A stretch of 60,364 bases of DNA from Flavobacteriales bacterium (GTDB lineage Bacteria > Bacteroidota > Bacteroidia > Flavobacteriales_D > Sanyastnellaceae). This document shows positions 1 through 8,534 of the stretch, one piece after another. Location of the stretch: contig JAQWFN010000060.1 of NCBI GenBank assembly GCA_029238785.1, positions 1 through 60,364 of the forward strand. The letters run 5' to 3'. The translations under genes were made by a program, and so were the position numbers. Below the pieces are notes generated by a model. That model saw only the letters and a list, made by a program, of their open reading frames with translations, was not told the DNA's origin and ran no database searches. Each line of letters starts with the position of its first letter. Position 1 is the stretch's first letter.

Positions 1-380
1 GGGATGTCGGCAGTGAGCCGCTCATTCAACAAAGAAGAACCAGCATTCCCTGGTAAAACACGCACGTTAAAACTCATGGTGGCATCATTCGAAATCACGG
101 GATGGTTGACCAAGGAGTTGTAAGAAGATGAAATCGTTCTGAAATCAGGTTCAAAGGTGCCGTCATGACAGCCAGAGTTAGCACAAGTTGGAGCAAAAAT
201 CTTCCCGTGAAGCCAAGCAAAATTACCAACGGGAATGTCGTTCACACTCGGGTTGTCAACCGCTACAGTTCGAACAATTTCGTCGTATGGATTCTCTGGC
301 TCGTCTTTCTTGCAAGAAGAAAAAAGTCCGATTGAAATACCAACAACCATCAGGATTACAAGGCTTATTGATGATCTCAT
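1..380 (-). CDS. Lipoprotein with CX4CH cytochrome-c-like motif (partial, C-terminus cut)
   Basis: A leftward reading frame opens at ATG 380-378 and runs off the left edge of the window; about 126 residues are visible. It starts with a hydrophobic leader ending in a lipobox (GLFSSC, Cys around residue 22), so it is probably an outer-membrane or periplasm-facing lipoprotein. Around residue 60 it has TCANSGCHDG, a CX4CH motif of the kind seen in the small cytochrome-c-like domains of Planctomycetes and Bacteroidota, so covalent haem binding is possible but not shown. The ATG lies directly after the TAG stop of the DUF1501-like gene (381-383), so the two are almost certainly co-transcribed and translationally coupled. 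The remaining domains lie outside the window. Confidence 0.75.
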   Translation of the reverse strand, partial: MRSSISLVILMVVGISIGLFSSCKKDEPENPYDEIVRTVAVDNPSVNDIPVGNFAWLHGKIFAPTCANSGCHDGTFEPDFRTISSSYNSLVNHPVISNDATMSFNVRVLPGNAGSSLLNERLTADI

Positions 381-1715
381 CTAGATGTAATTAAATAAAG
401 ATTGCGTACCAGGAGCAATAAGACCAGCATTTTGAACCTCAGGCATTACTCCAAGAATATCGGCGATGGTCATCATAGAATCGGTCACTTGGCCAATAGG
501 ATTCCCCTCGTTTCCAATAATCAAATTCGATGGTGTAGTAGGACCAGCCATCAAGCTAAATACACGCATGGAGTTCATGTCTGAGTGGTCGTAAGCTCTC
601 CAATCGTTCACATCAAGGATGTTGTTTGGGTTGAGGTTTCGACCACATTCTGGAGTGGCGATGATGGTGGTATTTCCTGCCATCTCGGGGATTTCATTTT
701 GAATAAAGTTCCACAAATGCCCAACGCCATGGTCGGCACGGTGCAAACTTTGAAGGTATCCTGTGAAATCTGAATGACAACCGTCTACATTATTCAAGTT
801 CACCACAGTAAGCGCCGGTTTGAACCATTTTAAAAGCTCACAAGTATAGCCTAAGGTGGCCGTGTCGTTATTGTCTGTTAAAGGGGGATGAGCAATGGTA
901 CCGTTTTGGGTTTTCGTGAACATCTCTTTCATGAAGGCCTTGATGTTCTGCTTCTCGTCTTCTGTATTGCCTAGTGATAAAAGTCCGTTTCCATAGTTCT
1001 CAAAAGAATTGTCAAGAAATTCTTTAAGGGCATACATCGGGGAAAGTTCATTTTCTGGGTGATAGACTTTCGCATCGCCCAAAAACTCTTGCCCAGTAGG
1101 ACCAAAAGTTACCGATGGAGCAAAGAAGTTAGCCCCATATTTTGCACCGTAATCCTCATGAGCACTGTAGTTAAGAAGAGGAACTGAATTCGCAATTCCA
1201 TTTCCAACAAACCAAGTATCGGTAGCACTCATGCCACCATGCCTACGTAAATACTCAAAAATCGTGGGATTAACCGGTCGATTTTTAAGTCCTTGAGTTG
1301 TCACCGTAGATCCCTGAACCAAGCTGTTCAATCCGCCAAAATGCCCAGCACTTAAGGCTTGAACCTCCGCAAATAGGGTGCCTTGCTCTTGTAAAGTAGT
1401 GGGGAGAATGGAAGGAATAGGAGAGATTCCACCTTGCCCAGTACCATAAACAATCTTTTGCGTTGGGGCATCACCAGAGAACATGTTGTACATGATGTTA
1501 CCCGGGTAAGGTTCGTTGATCTGACTGTCGTCCAGATAGCGTTGTAGTACCGACTCCTGTTGTCTTACTCCACCAGCGAACATCACTAGAACAACGTGCT
1601 GACTCATTTGCCTTCCGCTAGCAGCAAATAATCTTCCGCTCGGCAAGATGTAAGGAATACTTACACTCGCTGCCGCTGTTAAACCAGCCTTTTTAATGAA
1701 TTCTCTTCTTTTCAT
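381..1715 (-). CDS. Tat-exported DUF1501-like protein
   Basis: The 444-residue product begins MKRREFIKK followed by an Ala-rich hydrophobic stretch, a twin-arginine export signal, so it is probably folded in the cytoplasm before export. The C-terminal third has features resembling DUF1501, a family with an alkaline-phosphatase-like fold: VDGCHSDF, HRADHGVGHLWN, a TPECGRN segment (compare SEFGR in DUF1501) and YDHSDMNSMRVF, ending with a stretch around ADILG. No enzymatic activity is established for this family. It sits 11 bp after the 167-residue lipoprotein and abuts the CX4CH lipoprotein, as DUF1501 proteins in Planctomycetes and other bacteria sit beside DUF1549/DUF1553/DUF1800 and cytochrome-like proteins. 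Assignment is by motif and is moderately sure. Confidence 0.65.
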   Translation of the reverse strand: MKRREFIKKAGLTAAASVSIPYILPSGRLFAASGRQMSQHVVLVMFAGGVRQQESVLQRYLDDSQINEPYPGNIMYNMFSGDAPTQKIVYGTGQGGISPIPSILPTTLQEQGTLFAEVQALSAGHFGGLNSLVQGSTVTTQGLKNRPVNPTIFEYLRRHGGMSATDTWFVGNGIANSVPLLNYSAHEDYGAKYGANFFAPSVTFGPTGQEFLGDAKVYHPENELSPMYALKEFLDNSFENYGNGLLSLGNTEDEKQNIKAFMKEMFTKTQNGTIAHPPLTDNNDTATLGYTCELLKWFKPALTVVNLNNVDGCHSDFTGYLQSLHRADHGVGHLWNFIQNEIPEMAGNTTIIATPECGRNLNPNNILDVNDWRAYDHSDMNSMRVFSLMAGPTTPSNLIIGNEGNPIGQVTDSMMTIADILGVMPEVQNAGLIAPGTQSLFNYI

Positions 1716-1726
1716 TGCTCTTGGGT

Positions 1727-2230
1727 TTAATAGTACATGTACTCGTCCGACAATGCGAAAGAGAAGTAAACAATCTCTGGGGTAACGTAGGGGTTGTTTT
1801 CAATGAAGTTTTTCATGTAAGTTTTCTCTGCTTCTGTGGGGAAACGCACATAAAATCGCACGTAAGTGTCTTCTATGAATTGCTCAATGTCGGCATTCAT
1901 TTCTTCAACACTTGGCAATTGAACGGCCGGATCGTTCATGAAATTACTAATGATGACCTCACGAGCTAATTCTTTGTCTCCGATACTTTCGATACAACGG
2001 TTAACGTCGTAAACATCGTTTGCTGATAATGCGGTTTGGAACAAGTTGGCATGAAGAATGGCCACAAACTGTTCGTTGGTTTTTTCTTTTGTTTTGTCTG
2101 CGCTTGAAGGGTACAGTTCTACATCATTCAAGATGAAACTCGCCTCTGGCTCTGGCTTGCAAGAGACCAAAAGAGCGAAGCACAAAAGGAGGGATATCCC
2201 ATATTTAGTCAAAGCCTGCATATTCATCAC
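1727..2230 (-). CDS. Lipoprotein with FYVRFPTEAE motif, DUF1549/1553-like module
   Basis: A 167-residue lipoprotein (hydrophobic leader ending LLVSC, Cys about residue 24). Its C-terminal half contains YVRFYVRFPTEAEK and ends FALSDEYMYY; these closely resemble segments of the preceding 303-residue lipoprotein (FFRFPTSAEL, LLISDEYAGF), so the two appear to be paralogous modules. The L-x-R-x-P-T-x-x-E pattern recalls DUF1549/DUF1553/DUF1800 proteins that accompany DUF1501. The frame overlaps the upstream gene by 26 bp; starts at 2230, 2227 or 2221 are all possible and give nearly the same leader. Function unknown. Confidence 0.7.
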   Translation of the reverse strand: MMNMQALTKYGISLLLCFALLVSCKPEPEASFILNDVELYPSSADKTKEKTNEQFVAILHANLFQTALSANDVYDVNRCIESIGDKELAREVIISNFMNDPAVQLPSVEEMNADIEQFIEDTYVRFYVRFPTEAEKTYMKNFIENNPYVTPEIVYFSFALSDEYMYY

Positions 2231-3116
2231 TAATTAAGAGGGTTCGTTGAACTTCTTTGAAATTATAGTTATTGCTGAAGGGCACCACGAGATCAAAAAC
2301 CTCATTACTTGTTGGAGTCCGGGCAAGTAGAGATTCGTATGCCCAAATGATCATTCCTTCATCAAATTCAGCGCTTCCAACAAGTAGGTCGACATATTCC
2401 GGTTTTGTTTGGGCTAAACTTCCAAAAAGAGAAGCGGGCTGATTAAATTCTATGATTTGGTATGCTGCATCAAGTTCAGCACTTGTTGGGAAACGAAAAA
2501 ACAAATCGTTGAAAGTGGCATTAACAAAGTTAAAACTGTTCATGTTGATTTCATCATAAATGGCGTTGACGAGCATTCGTTTCACCATTTCATCGATGAG
2601 TATTTCGCCATTCATCAATTCCGATCGAGCGTTTTGAACTGCTTCTATGCGATTTGCTTCTGCCATATTTAACTCATAACCAGATAAATTTCCATTGATG
2701 GAATCAGCAATCGCTTGTCCTCGAAATATTCCATATTGAAAACTTAAAACATCTTCAGAAGCCCCTTCTAAAAAGCGTGCTTTCAAATCGTCATAAAGTT
2801 TGATGTGGTAAGCGAAAGTGTAAGAACTATCTCCTGGAAGAGGGTCGCTATTAAAAATCAACTTGTTCACCAAGGCTGTTCTTGCCTCAACACTGAGGTC
2901 TGCTAATTCTAAGGCAGCAACTTCAGCGCTCATTTCTGTGTCAAGGGGTTCTCTTCCGATGAGATCTATAAACGCGCGGTTGACATAATTTTGCACAATG
3001 ACTGTAGGGATCTCATTGTAAGGGGGAATGGTATTGTTTTCATAAACAACTTCCTCCTTCTTGCAAGATAGAAGACTGATTATGAACATTGAAATGACAA
3101 GTAGTCGAGCACGCAT
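2205..3116 (-). CDS. Lipoprotein with three R-x-P-T-x-E type repeats
   Basis: A 303-residue lipoprotein (leader ending ISLLSC followed by KKEE, Cys at about residue 18). Three related segments can be seen: FIDLIGREPLDTE (about residue 50), FNDLFFRFPTSAEL (about 205) and AYESLLARTPTSNEV (about 265), each followed by a helical stretch. The L-G-R-x-P pattern is typical of the planctomycete-type DUF1549/DUF1553 and of DUF1800 proteins, though the protein is much shorter than those families. It is the first gene of the run into the second lipoprotein, the DUF1501-like protein and the CX4CH lipoprotein. A weak -7 box (TATATTTA) lies at 3142-3135. Function unknown; probably a partner of the exported DUF1501-like protein. 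Confidence 0.7.
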   Translation of the reverse strand: MRARLLVISMFIISLLSCKKEEVVYENNTIPPYNEIPTVIVQNYVNRAFIDLIGREPLDTEMSAEVAALELADLSVEARTALVNKLIFNSDPLPGDSSYTFAYHIKLYDDLKARFLEGASEDVLSFQYGIFRGQAIADSINGNLSGYELNMAEANRIEAVQNARSELMNGEILIDEMVKRMLVNAIYDEINMNSFNFVNATFNDLFFRFPTSAELDAAYQIIEFNQPASLFGSLAQTKPEYVDLLVGSAEFDEGMIIWAYESLLARTPTSNEVFDLVVPFSNNYNFKEVQRTLLISDEYAGFD

Positions 3117-3180
3117 GAGTTTCAGCTTATCTGCTAAATATAACGAAAACTCTTGGCTTTTCGTTGCCTGCGTTTTCTAC

Positions 3181-6100
3181 TTAGTGGCTTACCAAAAGTT
3201 TGACTTTTTTTATTTGTCCTGCAGATTGTAAGGTAACGAAGTACATTCCCGATTCTAGGTTACGGGTGTCAAGTGTGAATTGACGTGCTTTTACCTCCAT
3301 GTTTAAGAGTACCTTCCCTTGGGCATCTAATACAAATGCGCGTTCAATCACTTGGTTATTTATCACATGGGTTGAAGCATTACTTGGGTTCGGAAAAAGA
3401 CGTCCATCAAATTCATTTTCTTCGATGTTGTTGATGATAACGTCGATTTCATTCGAAAGCGTACTGCATCCAACATCATTGAGGAGTTCTAAGCTATATA
3501 ATCCGTCCACTAAGGGAGCATAAACTGATCCGTCGGCTTCTGGAATTAGCTCTCCTTCGAGGTACCACTGGAAGTCAAATGATCCGCAGTCTTGACAGAA
3601 AAGTGTCCCTGTAATGTCATCAAATAAGACCACAGGTTCATCAGGGACATTAAGAACGTTTATTTCATCAACAGTAAACGAGGTTTCAAAACCAAACAAA
3701 GTGTAGATGTATTCTATAGCATATGAACCTAGGGAAGGGAAGCTAATGGTAATTTGAGGTGTACACTCCTCAGAGAGAAGTTCACCGTTCAAATACCAAG
3801 CACAAATAGCATCGGGGTGAATTGATGGGGCAGCCGTTGCAATTAAGTCTTCACCGACACAAACGTCATTGGAGTTCAAATCAAAGAAGGCACTTTCAAA
3901 GAAACATGTGCCATCATCTTCTATTGCTGATTCGTTATAATTGACTGCGTTTGAATCAGTGCAACCTTGAGGTAAATTAATTTCAATTGATGCTGGAGAA
4001 CTCTCACACCCAGCGGGATTGATTTGAATCAAACTATACAATCCACTTTGATTCAGCATTATATTTTCTCCATCAACCTCAATCTCTTCACCATTTAATA
4101 ACCATTGTAATGTGTTTGTTTGGTCGCAATTAGCACAGGTCAATTGATAGTTAAGGTCATCATAGTTCAAATCTGCAGTCTCTGGTATTGCGGTAAACTG
4201 GATGTTGTTCACTTCGAAAGTGGTTTCAAAGCCGTACAAAGTGTATGAGTAACTAATATCTACGATACCGGGTTCAGTTAAGTTGTATGTGAAGGAATCG
4301 ACACATTCATTCTCAACCAATTCTCCGTTAATGAACCATTCGCAAGTAGCTTCTGGGTCGATGGTTGTTTGATTGTTTATGATGAGCTCATCAGGAATGC
4401 AAACCGTAGTAGTGTTGACACTAAAGGAGGCTTCTGAGAAGAAACAAGTTCCATCATCTGTGTTTGCTGAAATATCATAATTCACTGCTTCAGGATTTGT
4501 ACATCCGAAGTAGACGCAAGGACCAGAAAGATCAGCGAGGGGATTGTAGTTGTCTGCATTCTCATCCATACATCCTTCTATAAAACAAGTTCCATCATCT
4601 TGATTTGCCTGAGGATCAAAGTTGTCGGCCAATTCATCTGTGCATCCGAGGTAGATGCAATCACCTTCTTGGAGGGCTTCAGCATTGTAATTATCAGCAA
4701 TGGGGTCCATACAACCTATGATGAAACAAGAGCCATCTTCCCAATTCGCAGCAGGGTTGTAATTATCATTATTTGGGTCAGTGCATCCTGCAAACCTACA
4801 TGAGCCATCATCCGTATTTGCTTCTGCATCGTAATTAAAAGCAAGCGGGTCTGTACATCCAGGCAACTCGTTTCCAGTATACAGATTCATTCTCACCATG
4901 GGATACTTGAGCATGTAGCCACCAAAATTGTTCAATTCGTAATTAACGAAAGATGTAAATGGTATCGCATCTCCGCTTCGTGCAACGATCATCCGTTCTC
5001 CAGGGTTTGTGCTGCACTCAACCGTAACGAAATAGTTTGTATCAGGAATGAGTGTGACAGGCTCAATTAAAGGTATGTGAACCATGAAGTTTTCTCCAAC
5101 TCCATTAAGGTCAAAGGAGTTGATAACATAGTCTTCGCTTGTACCATACTGTATGCTATCGTTGTTGAAATAATAAACAGATGCGCGAACACTAGTACCT
5201 ACAAAACTACTATCTCCAAAGGCCACAGATATATCGTGAAGGCGCAAGTTGTTCTGGTCTACCACATAAACGTTTCCAATGCGATAAGCAGAATTCGTGT
5301 AACCTACATTAGGCATAAATTGGTCCTCCATTTGGCCCTCATCAATACCTAGGCTATGTTCAGTAATGGTAAAGTCTTTACTGGCAAAATTATTCCCTAT
5401 GGTTTGGTCTTCTTGGTCTTGCTGAAGTGCAAAATCAATAACATAATCTCCGGTAACTGCAGGAGGTGTCCAAGGTGCCAACTGCCAGTTGTTGCTTTGG
5501 CCGGGTTGGAGGTCTTCTTCCGGAGAATCGTTGGAAAACACATTTGTAATACCACGGTTAACTTCAACAGAGAGTTTTGTGTTGGTTTGAACCAAACCTC
5601 CAATATTTTGTCCTCGAGCTCTAAACTCCATTTGAGGAAGCATGTTTAATGGATAGAAGTGGTATTCTTGGTCGGCGTAATTGTTTAAAAGGTTTTGTTC
5701 GAAGGTGCTGTAGTTCGCGCTATACAGCACTAGGTCGTTATCACTAGGTTCAAAAATGGTAATGTTGTCAATCATCCACCAATAATAGAAGCCATCGAAC
5801 TCAAATCGAAGCCTTACGTCGCTTTCACCTCCGGCAATTCCGGTTAAGGCCAAAGAAACCCACTCCACATTAGGGGAGTTGGTGATGCCGTCAGCGCTAT
5901 TGTCTTGCAGCAATTCAAAGTCACCACCATTCACAGAAATGAGCACTCGAGTTACCGTGCTTTGACCTTGTGAGAAATAATGTCTGTATTGTTGTTGAAA
6001 GGTGAGCGTTGCCTCGGGATTATTTTCAAGGCTGAAGCTATTCGTAGTGAGGCTGGCATAGTGTGGTCCGGGGGCTGGACCTCCACCAATGTTTCCTCCG

Positions 6101-6420
6101 CAAGCGCCGCCATCGTCATCCCAATAATTTGAATCGAAAATTAAAAAACCATCTGCCAAGGTTTCGGAGTTCAGAACCACAGATCCAGCACCGCACGATC
6201 CTCTCGAGGCAATTGCGTTTGAAGGAGTGGTATTCGGACCGCGATATTCCCATTGTGAGATGCCGTCGGCACTTTCGTTCACCCAGTTCTCTGGAATACC
6301 GCTGAAGAAGGTCCATTCGATAATTGGTGTGCCGAAGACTTGAGCATTTGTTGTGCTGGACAGAGAGCTCATGAACACGATGTTCAAGAGCAGGATGATA
6401 AAGTTAGATGTGTGCTTCAT
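3181..6420 (-). CDS. Large T9SS-secreted Cys/Asp-repeat protein
   Basis: A 1079-residue secreted protein. A signal peptide (cleavage about TTNAQ, residue 26) is followed by a beta-rich region that resembles a MAM/jelly-roll-like adhesive domain (about 30-230) and a CARDB-like region. Six tandem repeats of about 23 residues with the pattern GCTDPxAxNYxxxAxxDDGSC lie near residues 517-660, and a seventh copy near 818-842. The segment after repeat six (VCIPDELI, CEWFINGEL, LYGFETTFEVNNI) is duplicated after repeat seven (VCVGEDLI, CAWYLNGEL, LFGFETSFTVDEI). The C-terminus (FPNPSNAS, VLDAQGKVL, SGMYFVTL, KKVKLLVSH) is a type A T9SS sorting domain, so the protein is exported and probably anchored or released at the surface. 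An adhesin role is an inference. It has its own promoter at 6437-6467. Confidence 0.85.
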   Translation of the reverse strand: MKHTSNFIILLLNIVFMSSLSSTTNAQVFGTPIIEWTFFSGIPENWVNESADGISQWEYRGPNTTPSNAIASRGSCGAGSVVLNSETLADGFLIFDSNYWDDDGGACGGNIGGGPAPGPHYASLTTNSFSLENNPEATLTFQQQYRHYFSQGQSTVTRVLISVNGGDFELLQDNSADGITNSPNVEWVSLALTGIAGGESDVRLRFEFDGFYYWWMIDNITIFEPSDNDLVLYSANYSTFEQNLLNNYADQEYHFYPLNMLPQMEFRARGQNIGGLVQTNTKLSVEVNRGITNVFSNDSPEEDLQPGQSNNWQLAPWTPPAVTGDYVIDFALQQDQEDQTIGNNFASKDFTITEHSLGIDEGQMEDQFMPNVGYTNSAYRIGNVYVVDQNNLRLHDISVAFGDSSFVGTSVRASVYYFNNDSIQYGTSEDYVINSFDLNGVGENFMVHIPLIEPVTLIPDTNYFVTVECSTNPGERMIVARSGDAIPFTSFVNYELNNFGGYMLKYPMVRMNLYTGNELPGCTDPLAFNYDAEANTDDGSCRFAGCTDPNNDNYNPAANWEDGSCFIIGCMDPIADNYNAEALQEGDCIYLGCTDELADNFDPQANQDDGTCFIEGCMDENADNYNPLADLSGPCVYFGCTNPEAVNYDISANTDDGTCFFSEASFSVNTTTVCIPDELIINNQTTIDPEATCEWFINGELVENECVDSFTYNLTEPGIVDISYSYTLYGFETTFEVNNIQFTAIPETADLNYDDLNYQLTCANCDQTNTLQWLLNGEEIEVDGENIMLNQSGLYSLIQINPAGCESSPASIEINLPQGCTDSNAVNYNESAIEDDGTCFFESAFFDLNSNDVCVGEDLIATAAPSIHPDAICAWYLNGELLSEECTPQITISFPSLGSYAIEYIYTLFGFETSFTVDEINVLNVPDEPVVLFDDITGTLFCQDCGSFDFQWYLEGELIPEADGSVYAPLVDGLYSLELLNDVGCSTLSNEIDVIINNIEENEFDGRLFPNPSNASTHVINNQVIERAFVLDAQGKVLLNMEVKARQFTLDTRNLESGMYFVTLQSAGQIKKVKLLVSH

Positions 6421-6436
6421 TGAAGGGTATGAGTCT

Positions 6437-6467
6437 CAAAAATAGCAAAAGACTGCTTGAAGCACAA
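6437..6467 (-). promoter_or_regulatory. Promoter for the large T9SS protein
   Basis: Reading leftward there is TTG (6467-6465), a 20-bp spacer, then TATTTTTG (6444-6437), matching the Bacteroidota -33/-7 pattern TTG and TAnnTTTG. It ends 16 nt before the ATG at 6420. Confidence 0.6.
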
Positions 6468-6489
6468 GATTATAGCTCAAGTTAGAGCA

Positions 6490-6520
6490 AAAAAAAACCT
6501 CGACAAGCGAGGTTTTTTTT
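6490..6520 (-). terminator. Rho-independent terminator after the LPP20-like gene
   Basis: An AACCTCG/CGAGGTT stem (6496-6502 and 6508-6514) with a 5-nt loop is flanked by A-rich and T-rich runs, so it can act in either direction. It lies just after the gene ending at 6541, read leftward. Confidence 0.8.
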
Positions 6521-6540
6521 TATTTATGTTATTTCAAACC

Positions 6541-7131
6541 TTAGTTTCCTAATTTTTCCATCTCAGCTTCAAAGGTTTCTTTGAACTTTTCGTAGTTGTA
6601 CTCAGCTTTGATACGCTCATCCTTAGACAAACTCTCGTTGTACGCTTGAGCCACTTCGTCTCCGGATAGTTCTAGGGCGATGTAGTTCACATAGTTGCCG
6701 TTTGCTTTTTGAGTTGTTTGCTCACAAATGGTGATTGCACCACGAAGCTTTTGATCAACTACTGTTCTTGCTAGGTTGTTAAACGTCTCGGTAACTTCTT
6801 CTTTATTGTTGAAAGTAGAAGAGTTAACGTAATTATCGGTAACAATTTGCATTGTTGCAGAGATGGTTCTAGCCAATTCGTCTTCGGCATTCGAACGCGC
6901 TTTTTTCTTAGCTGTTTCTCTGCTCATGGATTCACCTGTGGCAGAAGCTCTGAAGGTTTTGTTGTCTGAAAAGTACTTATCTCCAGTACAATACTCATTG
7001 ATGAGTACTTCACCAACTGGTTCCTTTGGCTTTTCAACTTCTTTGTTTCTTTTACAGCTTGTGAAAGCGATTGATAAAATGAACAACCCAAGTAGGAAGC
7101 CCAAATTTCTTGTTGAAGTGATTTTTTTCAT
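6541..7131 (-). CDS. LPP20-family-like lipoprotein
   Basis: A 196-residue lipoprotein (hydrophobic leader ending FTSC, Cys about residue 26). The core has SATGESMSRETAKKKARSNAEDELARTI, the short charged alpha/beta motif with an A-x-x-x-A-x-x-x-L helix typical of the LPP20 family, and it ends in a charged helical tail. It is the last gene of a four-gene envelope run with a longer LPP20-like protein, a CsgG-like protein and a DUF4476 protein, and is followed by a strong terminator. In other bacteria LPP20 lipoproteins (for example FlgP) assemble into outer-membrane-associated rings; a similar assembly here is an inference. Confidence 0.75.
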   Translation of the reverse strand: MKKITSTRNLGFLLGLFILSIAFTSCKRNKEVEKPKEPVGEVLINEYCTGDKYFSDNKTFRASATGESMSRETAKKKARSNAEDELARTISATMQIVTDNYVNSSTFNNKEEVTETFNNLARTVVDQKLRGAITICEQTTQKANGNYVNYIALELSGDEVAQAYNESLSKDERIKAEYNYEKFKETFEAEMEKLGN

Positions 7132-7172
7132 TGTCGGTTGTTTAAATTGAGTAATCCATAAACTGTGCCAAA

Positions 7173-8534
7173 TTAGAAAATTGCATCAACAATATCCTTG
7201 CAAATGTCTTTTTCTATTTGTTTGGCTCCTTTTTTAAATGCTTCTATACCCGCCGCTCTATAATTGAGCTGCAGTCCTTTAATATCGTTAATTGCGCTTT
7301 GATAAATGATGTCATCTCTAGTGTTTTTCACGAGGATACTCATGTTCAAGTAGGCCACATGAAAACCCTGTGAAGTTCCGCCTTCTCTCGTTTCAGCAGA
7401 GATATAAACAACATAGTCTGCTTGATCAATTCGATTGGTGAACGTATATCCTTCAGCGCTCAATTTTTTACTTACTGCTGAGGCCAGCCATAACTGATCT
7501 TCATTGTCTAAATTAATTTCTGTACTTGTAATAAATATCACCGGCATCCTGAGGGAAATAGGAGCTCTAGTTACCGGGTTTTGTAGTGTATTAACGAGAG
7601 GGTTAATTAGCTTTGGGTCTAAATCGCTAGGCACAAGATCTTCAAGGTCCAAAACTACTTCCAACTCATTTTTAAAGTTCTTTGGGTTGACATCTCTAAT
7701 AGGTAAAGAGGCATAGCCACTTGGGTCTGACCTAAATTGTTTGTACTTCTTAAATCTGCCGTCATCAAATTTGTAATTGTGAAGTGCATTGGGTACTGGT
7801 TTTCCATCTAGGGTGACGCTCACTAAAGCCTCTGTTTTAAAACTATTGTCGGGATTCACTTCAAGACTTGATGGTGTGATTTTCAGATCAATGTTATTCA
7901 CCATTTGTCTAATATGGCTGAAGATTTCGTTGTCTAAAAACACTTTTTGCCCTTCGTAAGTGTATTCATTCACTTCATTCCAATATGCAGTGAGTTCAAA
8001 AAGACCACGAAACATGAGATCAAATGCTGCGCTTAAATTGCCTTCTGCTTCTGCTGTTCTTCCTTTGGTGTAAAAATCAGCAGCACTGTTCATGGCCAAG
8101 CGCTTCTTTTCTTCTTTAATAGCGGCGTGCTGAGCTTTTGATAAGCGATAAAAAATCCAGTATTCATTTTTATCTTCCCAAGCGCCAACAATTTCGAAGC
8201 CTTCTAATTTTTCTTCAGTATATGTTGCAATGTTTGAAGTAAACTCCTCTCGAAAGAAATTGTTTGTTTCCATTGTGTTGAGAAAAGATGAACTTTTCAC
8301 TGTTACACTAATTTCAGAACTTAAATCATCCAATGCGTTCTTCTTCGCAGACTGTGCAAAGTTCACAGGGTCCAACTGTTTCGAAGCAGAGCCTATGCCA
8401 ATATAATAGCTATTGTCAATGGGGCGCTGATCTACCCAGCCTGGCTTCGGTGCTTCTGTTTCTTGAACGCCCTTGGGTGTACACGCCAAAAGCATGGTAA
8501 CAAGGAAGAAATATGTGATCTGTTTCAAATTCAT
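7173..8534 (-). CDS. Long LPP20-like lipoprotein
   Basis: A 453-residue lipoprotein (leader ending LLAC, Cys about residue 18). The N-terminal domain (residues about 30-130: PGWVDQRP, YYIGIGSASK, FAQSAKKNALDDLSSEISV) is a recognisable LPP20-type domain. It is followed by a TPR-like helical stretch (about 145-190), a beta-rich region and a C-terminal domain with ADYVVYISAETREGG. Its ATG overlaps the TAA of the CsgG-like gene by one base (8534), implying coupled translation and probable assembly together. It is longer than stand-alone LPP20 proteins, so the C-terminal part may be a partner-specific addition. Confidence 0.75.
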   Translation of the reverse strand: MNLKQITYFFLVTMLLACTPKGVQETEAPKPGWVDQRPIDNSYYIGIGSASKQLDPVNFAQSAKKNALDDLSSEISVTVKSSSFLNTMETNNFFREEFTSNIATYTEEKLEGFEIVGAWEDKNEYWIFYRLSKAQHAAIKEEKKRLAMNSAADFYTKGRTAEAEGNLSAAFDLMFRGLFELTAYWNEVNEYTYEGQKVFLDNEIFSHIRQMVNNIDLKITPSSLEVNPDNSFKTEALVSVTLDGKPVPNALHNYKFDDGRFKKYKQFRSDPSGYASLPIRDVNPKNFKNELEVVLDLEDLVPSDLDPKLINPLVNTLQNPVTRAPISLRMPVIFITSTEINLDNEDQLWLASAVSKKLSAEGYTFTNRIDQADYVVYISAETREGGTSQGFHVAYLNMSILVKNTRDDIIYQSAINDIKGLQLNYRAAGIEAFKKGAKQIEKDICKDIVDAIF

